Shown piece by piece: positions 12,501 through 27,500 of a DNA stretch of 64,000 nt (within the stretch, counting starts at the first letter, position 1; every line of letters starts with the position of its first letter). The position numbers and the translations under genes are program-made. The notes beneath the pieces are model-generated. The model was not told where the DNA came from, ran no database searches, and saw only the letters and a list, made by a program, of their open reading frames with translations. This DNA comes from Cavia porcellus (Eukaryota; Chordata; Mammalia; Rodentia; Caviidae). Location of the stretch: positions 40,826,785 to 40,890,784 of the forward strand of contig NW_026947502.1 of NCBI RefSeq assembly GCF_034190915.1. Reading direction: 5' to 3'.

Positions 12501-15500
12501 GGAATAAGGTGGATGAGGACTTGATGCATGTTTTTACTGAAAGGTTCTTGCCCTAGTATAAATTACTGTACAATTATGGCGGTGGCCTAACGTGGTAAAG
12601 GCCAAAGCGGGAATGCTTACCACTTCCTGCTTCTTCAGCCCTAATTACAGCTCCCTTTCCTGTTTGCACCCACTGAGAAATCCAATCTGTTCTTCACACA
12701 TCATCAATATCCGCCCCAATTGCGTTGAGTTGTGTGCTCCTTTTCACATCCTCAACTCAATAAACCTGTTCCATTTTATACTTTTTGCTTCTCTATTGAG
12801 CCAGAGTACGCTAACATTTACAAATTTGCCTTTCCATTGGGTGGCACTATTCACTGTATAGCATTATTCACTGTATTTTTGATCAGCCCATAAAGACACA
12901 AAAGAAGACTTCCATAACTGCTTTAGAAAGTCACAAGAACAATAAGATAAATGTGTTCAAAGTGAGGGAGTATTTTGAAGAGGATTAATAAGATGACTTT
13001 TACTGTAATAAATTTTTAAAATTTAAACATTCATTGTATACTATGTAATATACAATGTATATTGTATGTACTGTAATACTACTCAAATCTCCCTTGAAAA
13101 ATAGGAATCATCTTTTCTTTTTACTCACACTAAGGGTTCATTAGCAAAGTTTATTACAATTCCAGTCACTTACCAGCATCGCCACATCTACCACCCTAAT
13201 CCAATCCACTACCACTTCTCACTTTAGCTACAATAGTAGCTTCTTAACTGATTTTCTGGATGCCATTCTCATATCGTTTGTGTTTTAGTTCACAACAATC
13301 AGAATTTTTAGAACCCTCAACCTTACAATAACATGTGTACTATAGTATATCTTTTAGGACCTACATTGTCTAAGCCGTGCCTAATTCTCTAGTTTTATCT
13401 CCTTATCCAGTCAAATCATTTGCCCTGCACCTTGGAATTTTGATTATATGTCTGATACAGCTTTGAGAATTTTCATTTGTAAAAAATCATTCAGTCGATT
13501 CTCTCATCTTGATACCATACCATAGAAGCATTGTTTTAGACAATGAGAAAACAAGAATGCATTTCCATGTCAAGAAAGGATTTTTTTGAAGTTCATCTCT
13601 GCTTAAGCTTTTATCTCACACATGGAAAGTTTGAAAAAGTTCTGGTGAAAACTGGCGTGTTCCCTTCATCTAACCACTACCAGCAAATAGCAGATCCTTC
13701 ACTTTTATGAAAATATTTGTCCTAGCCTTCTAGTTCTTCAAAATCTAGAAATGTACACTTAGTATATTTTTAGATGCCAGGCAGAAACATGGTTAAATTG
13801 TGATTTTGTCATAAAATGACAAAATTTTGGACAGGGGCCCTCTGGTTACTGGGCCAGAACTAAGACTTTTCTTATAGGTGACTCTTGTTCATCTGACACA
13901 ATTCTTTTATGTTTATAAACAGGTTGTATTTCAGATTAGAATAATTTGCTACTTTTACATCTAGTGACTGTGATTTTTATTTCCATAGGAATGTCTTGGT
14001 TTGGAATTCTGTAAGTCTGTTTCAACTCTACAGTTAAACAGTATTTTAGTCACTTTTCCTTCGCTGATAGAAAATACTTGACACCACAATTTAAAGGAAA
14101 GTAGGTTTAGTCTTGGCTGATAGTCTTAGCTGCTCCTGTCTGTGGTCGGCAGGCTCAGATGCAGATATGACACAGTGGAAAGGCCTGCCCTGGAGGAAAG
14201 GTGCTCATTAAAGGTCGCCAGAAAGCAGAGAGAAGGAAGGAGCCCAGGCAGAGATGGCCTTCCTGGACACACCCCCACCTCCTACCTCCAAACAGGCACC
14301 ACCTGGTAACAGCATGGTTAGCTTGACGCTCATCTATGGAGTAGTCCCCAGATGAGTCCAGTGGTCCTGTGAGCTAATCACCTTCTGAAAGCCTGATCTC
14401 TGAACACAGGAGACCTTTGCCATTTGCAAAAATACTGCCAACCAACCCTGCTGAGGGTCAGTGTTCAGGCACTAGTAGTATTTTTTTCTAAACTTTGCAA
14501 AAAAGTAAGTTATTTTCTATTTTTAAAATGAATAATTTTCTCATTTCACAATGAGTTGGGAAGCATTTTATAGTCATTCTTTTCCAAACATTGATTAAAG
14601 CAGATAAAATAATATCCAACATTAAGCAATGGTTTCAACTCTGAACAAGCACCTTTTTCCAACTTTTATTTTAGTAAATGTTGATTTTTATATGATACTA
14701 TCTTCTGAGTCCAAACATATACCCTCTCAGGGTAGGCAGAATTTATCCCTCATGTAAACTAAATTGAATTAAGGTTTATTCAGCTCCCAAAACAGTTACT
14801 GATTTGGGTGAGTTAACCTGTCCTCCAAGATCTCAGGGTTCTTTTCTGTGTTGAAGGTCGTCTTAAACCAAAAGCTAGTAAGCTACAGCCAGCTGGCCAA
14901 ATCCTATTTTTTTAATAGCCCATGAACTTTACATTTTTAAAGTGTCATTTGAAAAATAAGGAAAACTGCACCAGTGACCTTTTTTAGTCCACCGAAACTA
15001 AAATATTTACAGTCCTACCTTTTAACATTTATAAAACATTAGTACAGAATTATAATACTAAGAAACTTGGTATATAAATCTTACTTAAGTAATTAAAATA
15101 TTTTGATCATTTATACTTAAAGCAGTGTAGCTTGGGAGGATAACCAATTAATGAAGTCATATGTTCTATCAGCTATCGCTTTATATGTGAAAAAGCAAGT
15201 TTGAAAAAAATTTAAATTCCCCTAATTTTGTTTTACAGATAGTTAGCATATATATATAGTAGCTTTGGATTTGAAATGTATAAAAAACTTTTCTTAGAAT
15301 AATTCATTCAAGTACTGCATGAGATTGATATACATAGGGGCTGGGGATTTAGCTCAGCGGCATAGGCACCTGCCTTGCAAGCAGGCAGTCGTGAGTTCGA
15401 TCCCTGGTACCGATAAAAAAAGGAAAAAGACAAAAAAAAAAAAAAGATTGATATACATTTATTTGTTCTCCTAGTAAGGTGATTATATATTGTGCTTTAT

Positions 15501-18500
15501 TTTCTTCTATTTAGATAGAAGCAGATTTGGGCTATCCTGGAGGTAAAGCAAGAATTATTCATAAGGAATCTGATATTATCACTGCCTTTGCTGTTAATAA
15601 AGTAAGTAAACATTTTTCTCTGGTTGTTAGGTACTCACATTTGAAGAGTATTTTGTTTTGTCATTGTCAGTGTTTCTAATTATGTTTTATTTTATAAATT
15701 GCTTATATCATTTGATAATGTAATTGTATTTTAAATAATTTGGGAAAATAATAGCTAATAAATTGTTACTGTATAGAAAGAGCAAGTATTTATTTATGCA
15801 GTAGCTTTAGAATTTATGCAAGATAGGGCTAGGGATTTAGCTCAGTGACTTAAGTGCTTACCTGGAAAGCACAAGGTCGTGAGTTTGATCCCTGGTACAA
15901 AAAAAAAAAAAAAAAAAATTTATGCAAGATACAACAGTAATCGAAAGAAAGAGTTTTCTGTGTTCCTACTGTGATTATGTTGAATATGGTTCTTAATATT
16001 TGATAAAATTTAAGTTTATATTTGACTCAGAAATTTTCCCCTTTTGACTTACTCCCCCAGTAAGAACATGTTACTGTGTTTTCATAGCCTTCTCTTTAAC
16101 ATCCTACTCAGAGCTATCTGTAGCCACCAATAGAAAAGAAAGCCATAGGGGTAATAGTTCAGGGTTGACTTTTATCTTAATAATTTCCTCCTTCTGTTTC
16201 CCTGCATAGTTTCTACCGATTTCTAGTCACCCTTTTGTTTTCTTTCCACTAATTTAAAGGTTTGGTGTTACCTTTTTCATGTGTTCCTAAAGGATACTTA
16301 AGATGTGTGCACACACATAAAGCTGTGTGTTCCTAATTTTGCAATAATTCTAAATGTTATTTAGGTGTTTGTCCTATGGCATTACTCATTCAGAAATCAT
16401 TTTCTCCCCAGTGGTGGTAAATCAAAGGCACATATGCTGCAGTGGGCTTTGGTATCACTGAAAGCTCTAAAAAGATTCCACCATCATGACCCTATACTGG
16501 GCCACTCTTCTTTTTGATTTCTCTTAGAAAGTTTCTTTGCTATTCTGTTCTCATAATTCCCTATATTGTTTGTCTCATTTGTCTCATAAATGTCCTAGAA
16601 CAATTAATAGTTCTGCTTGAAGCAGGCAAGTTTGGAATTAGCACCTTAGCAAGGGAGTTTTCAAGTTGTAATGTCTAATTATATACACACACACGCACAC
16701 ACATGAAAATATGCCTTCCCAAAAGAAAATGTGTTTTTAAATATTCTATCCATTAAAAATTAGCTTTTTTTTCCTTTGAGGATATAAGTGTATATCCATA
16801 AATATCTCCAGTATAAAATCTGACATACACTTTTGTGTTTATTTCTCCATTTTTGATAGTATAGTTTTTCATCTTTGTTAAATTTATGGTTAAGAAATAC
16901 CTTTTACTTTAAATTTCACTATATAAAAATATTGAGAATGAGTGTGTTCTTGCTTGTTTGATACCCATTTGTATCAAGAACTAGCAGGGGTGGGGCTGGA
17001 GGTTTAGCTCAGCGGCATAAGTGCCTGCCTTGCAAGCAGGCAGTCGTTAGTTCGATCCCGGGTACCGATAAAAAGGAAAAAGACAAAAGAAAAGAACTAG
17101 CAGGGGTGTGAGATTTTACTTTACATTTGTGCTAATAAGTTAACTTCCACAGATTAAGGGCTGCTGTTTGACGACACAAGAATCCTGATCATAGATAAAG
17201 GACAGTTTATTCCTAATGGCAAGAACAGTAGTCAGAATGTCACTATTTTCACACTGGTTGCCTGAGCTACCCTTTGCCTAGATGGTACCTGCACCCTGAG
17301 TGGGTCATGCTATAGGACAGGATCATTGAGTTTAGAGGACCTAGGTTTTTGTTTTCTTTCAACAGAGTAAGCATCACTGCCCTTTACTGTGGATGGGGAG
17401 ATGATAGCTATAGAATTATCCTGGGAGTGACACTGCAAAGCAAAGCACAAGACTTTCAAAGTTAGCAAGAGCTATGGAGAGTTGTCTCCAACATCCAGTT
17501 CTATTTCTTTTCAAGAATCTCAGTTTTGTTTACATATTAAATGGTGTTAATGCTTTATATAATAATAATCCTGTTTTTTGTTTGCTGTCAATTACCTTCT
17601 GATTTCTGTTTGAGATATGCTTTTATTCATGCTATTGATCAAACTCAGAGTCTCGCCCATGCTATACAAACACTTTAATACTGAGTTACATTCCTAGCCT
17701 AATGTGCACCATTTTAATTCTTAGATCCTTAAAATTGTATGTAATTTAACCAGTAAAAGCTTTTGAAATTCATGATTGCTTCTGACATATTTCTTCCACT
17801 ACTTTTTCTGCCCTTACACCTTTTCTCTGTGACTCTTTTCTGCTTGTTTTTACCTTGCCTAATGTTAAAAGGCTTTAGAAGAAAATGCTGTGATTTTATT
17901 TAAATGATACTGATATGTCTTTATAGAGTTTATCTCCCTTGCTTTTCTGTATCATTCAGAGCCCTTTGTTCTTTACCTTCTGCTTCCAGTTTGTTTTGTT
18001 TTGTATATTGGACTGTACTACACTGACTAGTCTGTCTTGAATTCTTGGTTTTAAGCATACCTAACAAACACATCAACCTCCAGAGTTGCTAGGACCACAG
18101 GGGATACCGGCATGCCCACTCCCTGCACATTTTGGGATTGTAATCATAGCATTCTAGCATACTAACTAGTTCTGGGAGAAATAAAATGATGCGTGCATTG
18201 CTATTTAGAGTTCATTTTTTATTAGCTCTACTGAAATTCCTAGAACATGAATATATCTCCAGGTTTAACTTTATCATTTCACTTAAAATTTACTTGATAA
18301 AATTAGTTTAAAATATTAATTCATAAGAACACTATCATTCTGCATTTTGATTATTTCCAGGGATTATTTTCAGAAGTAACCTATATGTCTCTTTATTTCA
18401 AAATTTTCATATTATTTATTTTTCAGGCAAATAGGAATTGCATAGCAATTGCTTCCAGCCATGATGTTCAAGAACTGGATGTTTCCGGAATTCTGGCTAC

Positions 18501-21500
18501 ACAGATCTATACTTGGGTAGATGATGATATAGAATTGGAAACCAAAGGGTAAGGGTACCCTCATGTTTTGTTTTTATTCAGTAATACAGTATGAGTGATT
18601 GTATCTGATAAACTGTAATTTCAGTTTTCTTAACTTGTGAATAGAGTAACTAAGGGCTAGCAGGATCTTTAAAAAAGGGAATGAGAGAAAAAAGTAAATG
18701 AAGATAATGGAAATTGTATGTGAATATCATAGTGAGATAGGTATAGGAGCTGGAGAAAATTGTTACAGAGAAGTACCATATCAAATATTACAGCTTTCAA
18801 GAGTTGAAAAAGAAAGAACTGATGTGTTGTTTTGACTCTAGTTGACTTCTTTGTAGATCTGAAGATTTCTTAGTTATACATGCTCATGACGACTTAACAG
18901 CTGTCCAAGGTACAACCCCATATACACACAGCAATCCCGGCACTCCAATCAACATGCCATGGCTTGGTAGTACACAGACTGGCAGAGGCGCATCTGTGGT
19001 ATGTGAAGTTAAAGACGTTCAGATGTAACTGTCCTTTTTTTTCCTTTTAGGTGGATGGATAAAGGATGACTGAAAACTTTAAATTCAGTTTTAGTAAATC
19101 TTACAGAATTGTATTAAAACATGCTTTCATTTGAAAGAGTAACAAAAATTGTTTTAAAAATATACTTTGTTTTAAGCCAAAGAACTACATTTTAATTAAT
19201 AATTATTTGAAATCTAATAATCCAGATCAGGCTTCAGCAAGCTGTGGTTCACAGGTTAAATTCTGATAGCAGCCTCTTTTAATTATTAATGTACTAAGAC
19301 TAGTATTTGATTTGGTATTGTAGTGCTGAGAATCAAACATGGCTCCAGGCATGCTAGGCAAGTACTATATTCTTGAGCTACAATTTTTTTTTTTTTTATT
19401 TAGAGAAAAGCAAGCAAAACAGAAAAAAGGGTAGGAATAATACAGAATTTCAAAAAAAAAAGAAAAAAATCACTAGTTAATAAATTACATACTGTTGTCT
19501 TAAAAATAGTTGCTCAGATCACAAAATCAAAGCATAAAAAGTAGACAATCAAACAATGACAGGACTAACCATTCTGTTTGATGAACTAACAAAAACTTAG
19601 TAGTATGTTCTTACTACTTACTTACTTACTTACACACTTATACATACAGTTATATCCTTTAGAGTACTGTCTTTCCCTTTCATTATCACAATATCTATTA
19701 CACTTTTTGGATCTTATTACTCTTTCAGTTTTTATTTTTTATACTAGAGAGACAATATTATATTTACAAATGTGAGTCTGATTTATCTCACTTATAAGGA
19801 TAGTCTCAAGTTGCCTCTGTTTACCTATAAAAGCCTCAAGATCATCCTTTTTATAGCTATGTAATTTTTATCCATTCTGTGGTTGATGGGCATTTTGGTT
19901 TTTCCAACATTTAACTATTACAAATTGTGCTGCTATAAACATGTGATACGACCTTTTCAGTTTTTCTGTGATATGACCTTTTCAGTTTTTCTTGGAAAAA
20001 ACCCAAGCGGGGGGAATAGCTGGATTGAATGGAACTTCCATTGCTAGTCTTCTGAGAACTCTCCATACTGATTTCCACAGTGGCTGCGCCAGTCTATGCT
20101 CCCACCAACCATGGAGAAGTGTTCCTTTTTCTCCACAGCGTCACCAACATTTGTTATCAACTGAGTTCTTGATGACAGCCATTCTTTTTAGTGAGATGAA
20201 ATCTCAATGGTGTTTTTAATTTGCATTTCTCGAATGACCAGTGATGGTAAACATTTCTTCGTGTATTTATTTACTTGTGAGCTATACTTTAGCCCTAAAT
20301 TTTTCAATAGTACAAAAGGCCATAATAATTTTTGGCACATGAAAATTAGGTAAAATTTAATTTCAGTGTCAATAAAGAAAGTTTTAAAGAAATACAGTGA
20401 TGATCATTCATTTATATTTCTGCCTATAAGTGCATTTGTCTAAAGTGACAGAATTCAGACAAAAACCATATCTCATAAAATCTGTATTATTTACCAACCA
20501 TATAAGAAAAGTTTGCTTTAAAAAAAAGGGCAAGAAAGGTTCGTTAACCCCTGAATTAATTTCTTTTAATGGATATCAAGTAAAATCTAGTTTAAGTGTG
20601 ATTTTTCTTAATGTTGAGACAAATATCAAAAACTATGTAAATATTTCTTAAATTAAGCAAAATGTGATACAAAGATGAAACAAATTTTGTCTGCAGTAAT
20701 GTAGGATCTATTTATCTAAGAGGTGACCCATGTTTGGGTCTCCAGTATTTTAATTTATTGATACTTAGAACATAAGACTTAATATATAGAATTAGAAAAA
20801 CTCATGCATTCAGGCAGTGACTTGTAAGCAGTGACATTTTGTTTTGTTTTGGTTTTTAATTTTGTAAGTCCTGAAGAATTATTTTTGGCCAAAAAAAAAA
20901 AATTTCCTGTCATCAGTGAGTATGAGTAATTGTTCAAGAAAAAGCTCAGTCATCTTTTTAGCACCTTTTAATGCTTAATGGTACTTAGTGCAGTTCCTTT
21001 GTAAGTAGTATCAGCTGGTAAGTAATTTTCTGTTATAGTTGTTCTGTACTCTTCCTACTCATTCTTCGGACTAGGTTAGAGATGCAGAAGGTCAGGTGAC
21101 TCAGGCCACTGGGTGGAATTTGTAGTAGAGCTTTTATTAGAATGTGTTTGATACTTACATACTTAACATATGTTGATTCTTTTACTCCTTGTTCCCCTTT
21201 ACTTTCTTATCTCCATCTCTAGCTCCCTCGTTCCCATTTTCATTACTATTGTCATTATTTTTTAGTTTATGTCTGTGACTTAATAATTACATTCATTCTT
21301 ACTAAGTGGTCCATGTACACGATGCATCATTAATTTTTTACATCCATTTTCCCTGCCCTGCAACCCTTGGCCTTTTAGTCCTCTTCCTGTTTGCAAAAAA
21401 TCAGTCACCCTTTTTCCTTTTATCAGTCTTTTCTTTTGCTCTTTATTTATACATTGAGTTACTCAAATGAGAAGCTGTATGGTATTTAAGCTTGTGTGTC

Positions 21501-24500
21501 TGATTTATTTCACTTTATGTCTTCAAGATATATCCATTTTTCTACAAATGTCTCAAGTTTATCATTCTTTGCAGCTAAGTAGTATTCTGTTATTTATAGA
21601 TACCACATTTTCCGTATCTGTTAATCTTTCAATGGACATGTAGACTGCTTCCAACATTTAGCTAGTAAGACTTGTGTTACTGTGTACATATTGGTATGCA
21701 GGTATCACTGTAATATGATGCCTTCTAGATAGGATCTGTAAAGATACCTAAATGGGGAAAAGGTGGGTCAAATGGAATTTCTATTTTTAGTTTTTTGAAA
21801 AATCTCTGTACAATTTCAGAAAAGTTGTACCGTTTTACTGAAGGAACCCTTGTACACCATTCATGGGAGTGTAATCTAGAACTCATTTAAAAACCCTTGA
21901 GTCTTCTTGGTACAGTGACTTCAGGTGGCATTGTCTTCAGGGTTAAACTGAATTCGAAAAGGGGCATAGTAATTATTCAAGTGAAATCACTGTGTGAATA
22001 TAATTATTTTTTCAGTTAACAGACATTTTCAAATTTGTGAAGTTTACAAATACTATATTTTAAAGAGAAATTTAATGAGCATATACAAAACTTGAATAGA
22101 ATTAAGCCTTTTTTCAACTCCAGCCTCAGAGAATTTCTTCTGTGTCAGCTTTGTTGCTCTCTGTTCTATGCAGAGCAGTATGTGTTTCTAACACATTGAG
22201 ATTATCATTCCTCTTGAACAATTACAGATTTTCCATTACAATTTTTTTTTTAAGTCGTCAACATGACCTCTAAGGTCCTACAAGCTTTATCCCCTGCCTG
22301 CTGCTTGAGGTAGAATTTTCTTCCTGTCTGAATCTTAAAAGATAGCTTTTTAGTTGTGGTCATTGATTGTCAGCCTAAGTATTGTGATTGCTCCATTCCT
22401 CAACTATCAAGAAAAAGATACCAGTAGAATAAAGTTACCCTTTTTATGTGAATCTTCTAAAACAGTTAATGATTCATCATATGATAGTCTACATATGCAT
22501 TCAGAAAAAAATTCTGGCTGACATTTGTATATTTTTCCTTTAATAATCAAAACCATGAGAAAGAACTAGCAATCTTTAGGGCATACCTTTGAGAATATGA
22601 GATTAATATGTGAGATTTAAACAAAAGAAATATTAGGTTTTTACTTTTTCCTAGAGATTTGCTAAATACTTCATAGTTTTATCATTTATTGAATGATGGG
22701 TGTTAGTATAAAAAAGTGTATATTCTGTTCAAGAGTATGGCAACATAGCTGTATGTATCTTTGAGTTTTTCTATCCCTCACCCTTTTCTCCCAGGTGCCT
22801 CTTTCCTTCTACCAGTTCCTCACCTTCTCCAGTGTAGGCTAAATGAACAATTTACAATACAAAAGAACAACACAGAAATTATCTGAAACTGATGCCACAA
22901 AATAAGTGTAGTTATGGTGTTGGATAAATGGGAAATACTGTACAAATTTAAACTTTCTCATTAATTTTGTGTCTTTATTTTACTCAGGTTAGTCAAAGCA
23001 TGATTTAAAAATGAGTACTAGTTTCAAACTATCAATTAAAAACTTCTTTCATTTTCTGTTTATTTTCACCTGTCTTCTAAACGTTATATGATTTGTGCTT
23101 ATTCCAGTAAATGTAATAAAATCAGAAAACAATTGGCGGGGCTGGAGGTTTAGCTCAGCAGCATAAGCGCCTGCCTTGAAAGCAGGCAGTCATGAGTTCG
23201 ATCCCTGGTACTGAAAAAAAAAAAACAGTTGGCAGCCGGGCATGGTGGTGCATGCCTGTAACCCCAGCAATTGAGAGGCTGAGGCACGAGGATCATTGTA
23301 AACTCAAAGCCAGCCTGAATTGCATAGTGAGACCCTGTCTCAAAAGACTACCCTCTACCACCTCCAAAAAATAAAACAATTGGCAAAAGAAAAAATTTTT
23401 GAGAGGAGTTTGGTCTTAGGACGTAGTCAATGATACAGAAAATATAGAACTATAAGAACTATAATAATTAAATTCTGTTAAAATGTTGAATATGCCTATT
23501 AGCCTTAATGGTAGTTAAAAAGTCATGTAAAAATAAGTAAATGTAATTTAAATTTTGTGTCACTATTTGTTGGTCTTTGTGGTGCTAAAGATTGAACTCA
23601 GGCCTTCTCAGCAAGCACTGTACAACGGACTTATGCTTATATATTATATACACTCCGCAGCTTTATAATTTAAATTTTTAACGTTGCTTTTTATGGTAAC
23701 TACAAAATAATTTTTCTTTTTACCAGATGATTAAGAAAACCATTAATAATGTCAGAAGAATGACTTCTCATCCAACTCTTCCTTACTGTAAGTTGACAGT
23801 AATTAGCAATAAATCTTTCTTTCTTTTTCCTCTCAGTTTCAGTACTTTTTGTTTAAGAAACTTGTGGGAAACTTTTAGTTTCAACTGAAAGAGAATATTT
23901 ATTCCACCTTGTTTTTTAAGGAAAATGTTTGCTAGTATTTATTAATCTTTGCTAGTATTATTTAATGTTGCATTTCAAAATTGTATAAAAATAGAAAAAT
24001 GTATCCTTCCTAGGACAAGCTAACAATGCAGTAAACTGTTGGCATTCTGCTCATATATTTCTGAGTTAGTTATTCTTTATAATAGAATGTAAATTTCCTG
24101 GCATATTGAAGGGACATGACTATCTCAGCCTCTTAACACGTATCCTAACAGCTGAATAGTTTGCAGTAAATATTGTCTACCACAAATCCATAAATTTAAA
24201 TAAAATCACAGCTTTAAAGGCTCCTAATTTTTGGACTTATTTTCAGTGATACTAAATTATTGCTGTCTTAATGTATTTTTTCTGTATTCCTAGAACTGGC
24301 AGATAAGTGAATTGAAAAATTAAAAATCAACCACTGGGATTTGTTTGTAGACAGTATCTTGTTAAGCATGAGTCACAATAAGATGGTATTTTGGTTTAAC
24401 AAGTGCATTTTATGTAATGAAGACGTTACAAGATAGGATTCTTAAAATGTCTTACTCTGAAGTTCAGTACTTCAAAATAGCTCTTTTTCCTTTAGAATAC

Positions 24501-27500
24501 GTCTTGTTAACAATCACTGTAAGCAACTTTTCTTTCCATATTAAGGATCAGATCCAGAACCTTGTGTGTGCTAAACTAGTGCTTCACCACTGAACTACAT
24601 TATTCACAATCCTAAACCACTTGGACTTCTACTCCAGAGAACTTTGTGGAGATTGGACTAATGCACTCTTATTTTTATTTTATTTTATTTTATATTTTGT
24701 CTTTTTGAGGCAGGGTCTCATTATGCAATTCAGGCTGGCCTTGAACTCAAATTTGTAGCCCAGGCTGATCTCCAACTTGCAACAATTCTCCTGCCTCTGC
24801 CTGCTGACTGCTGGAATTACAGGCATTCGCTACCACAATTGGCTATACACTTTTAATTTCCTGGATAGAAAAACATTCTGGTTTTTTCTTGTTGTTGTTG
24901 TTTTTACATTTTGAAAAACACTTCTTATGTGATTTTTTTTCACCTTAAGCAATTACCCAATTCTGAATATCAACTACAATTCCATTCAATTAATGACATT
25001 ATCTACCTGGAGTGAGAGCCACATCCCATGGATTAAGAAATCAGTGCTAGAAAACTGCCATCTGCCTCAGATGTCAATTACAAGTAGTGGATTTTCACTT
25101 ATACTTTTGACTGACTTAATCAAGATTATTATGACCTGTTCTGTAAGTCTGATTTTGGGAAGTACTTCACTTGCATTTACCACTATATTATAAAAGGATA
25201 TTATCATAAAGTATACACATGAAGACACACAGGGTGAGTTCCAAATGAGTCCTGAGTTCAATTCAAGAACTTATGCTTTAAAGCCAGAGTATCTTCCTGG
25301 GAGGTTGATGCTTCTTCAGAAAGTTTTGTAGGGCTTATCTCCATAGAAAGACCACAGCCTAGCACTTTATAGCCATCTCCATTTTTATCAAAGACAATAA
25401 AGACGAATTTGATTGAAGCATAAGTTTAGTATCATTGAACTTTGCCTGATTATGTACAGAAGTGCACAAGAACAATGATGCATCATACAGGTTTTTTCAA
25501 AGTCTGCCTTGCTGGAAGACTAAATTAGAATTTCAGATTAGATTTTTTAAGACGTGTGGAGACTATAAAGCAAATCAAAGGACTTGTCACTAGACTTTGC
25601 CTGCAGTCCTGTGGATTTGAATGAATTTCTTCTTCTCAAGGTTCACAGATATCATGGAGTTCCTACCTAGAAGTGAGAGCCCTTACTCATCTGTAAGGCC
25701 ACTGTGTATATGTAGTAACCAGTCAGTTTTTTGTTTTAAGTTGTATTTGGCTCTATAAAATTCATTAAAACTGTCTAGTCACATCTGATTCTCTGCATTC
25801 TCAAATACGATGTTCCAGTCAAAGCCTTAATAATATACGCCATGTGTTCAGTTATGCCATGTGATGAGAGAGCAGATTCTTTTCTTCATCTGCTTTTTTA
25901 TTTGTATATGTTTATTGTACATAAGGAATACTTTCATGGGAATTGGTGCATACATATATCTTAATCCTTTTTGTTTCCCCTTCTTTCCCTCCCCTCCTCT
26001 GTTCCTAGATCCTCTTCCTATCTCCATTCTGTTTCCTATCATTTTTAATTTGCTCTTTAAATAACTTTTTCTTTGGGGTTCTCATATGAGAGAAACCTTC
26101 AGCCCCTGATTTATTTTACCTCGCATTATAATCTCAAAGTATTCATTTGCCTACAGATGACTCAACTTTGTCCTTTTTTATGGCTGAGTAGTACTTAATT
26201 GTGTACAAGTACCACATTTTCTTCGTCTATATATCTGTTGATGGACCTATAGGCTGCTTCCCTGTACACTCATGTGCTGTTACAGACATGAGTGTACAGG
26301 GTACTGCTGCAATATGATGTACTGCTGCCATATGATCTTTAGGAAGATATCCAGAAGAGGTAGAGCTGAGTTGAATGGAATTTCTAGTTTTTTTTTAAGA
26401 AATCTCCACAGTTTCCATAGTTTCATTCCTAGTTTTCATTCCCACCAACAGTATGGAAGAGTTCTTTTTTCCCCACCGCCTCACCAACACTTGTTTTTGT
26501 TTGGTTTCTTGACGATAACCACTCTTTTGGAGTAAAATAGAATCTTGGTGGTGTTTTAGTTTGCATTTCTGCAATGGCCAGAGATGTTGAACATTTTTCT
26601 TATATTGATTGGCCATTTATGCATCTTTTGAGAAATGCTGTTTATTTCTGTTGCCCAACTTTTGATTGGATCTTTTGTTGGGAAGGTCTAATTTTTTACT
26701 TTTATTCTACATAACAGTTTTCTGAGGAATAGTTGGCATTTTTTTCCCCCCGTTCTGTAGGTTGTCCTATTTATTTAGCCACCTGGATCAAACTCAGAAC
26801 CTTACACTTGCCAGGCAGGCACTGTGCCACTCAGCTATGTCCCTGGGCCAGTAGGCTATCTCTTTACTGTTGGTTTTTCTTTGCTGTGTAGAAGCCATAA
26901 TTTGATATAATCCCAGTAGTTCATTCTTACTGCTATTTCTTGTGCAACCGAGGTTCTGTTCAGAAAATCTTTGACTAGGCCTATATCTTCAAGAGTTTTT
27001 ACTTACTGCTTTGGCAGTTTTCTCATCAATGTTTTGTTAGATCTGAATTATTTTATCTGCATTATGGTAAGAGAATGGAGTGCTTAGAGGAGTGGCACTT
27101 TTAGGGATTTGGGAAGCCATCTTTTGGCCAGAATCCCTTAATGATCTTTCACTTATTCAATCTTGTTTTTCAGTTTCTGGGACTTATGCCTGTCATTTTG
27201 GTGCATGTTGGGTTCCTTTCCTTTTTCTTCTCTTTTTTTTATTGAGATATCATCTTGTTATGTTGTCCGAGTTGCCCAGGCTGACCTTGATTATATGTTT
27301 TTCAAATGAATTTTATGCAGACATAAAACTTACTTGATGGACCAGTTTCATTGATGGCAGGCTTAGCATGAATACGAGCCATTAAAGGTATTTCTTATAA
27401 ATGTGATCTAGGAGTCAAATTCTGGTTAACAAATTTGACACAGTTGTAAATCTCTCTTTCATTTGTCAAATGAAGGTTAAAACACACACAAAGAGTAGGT

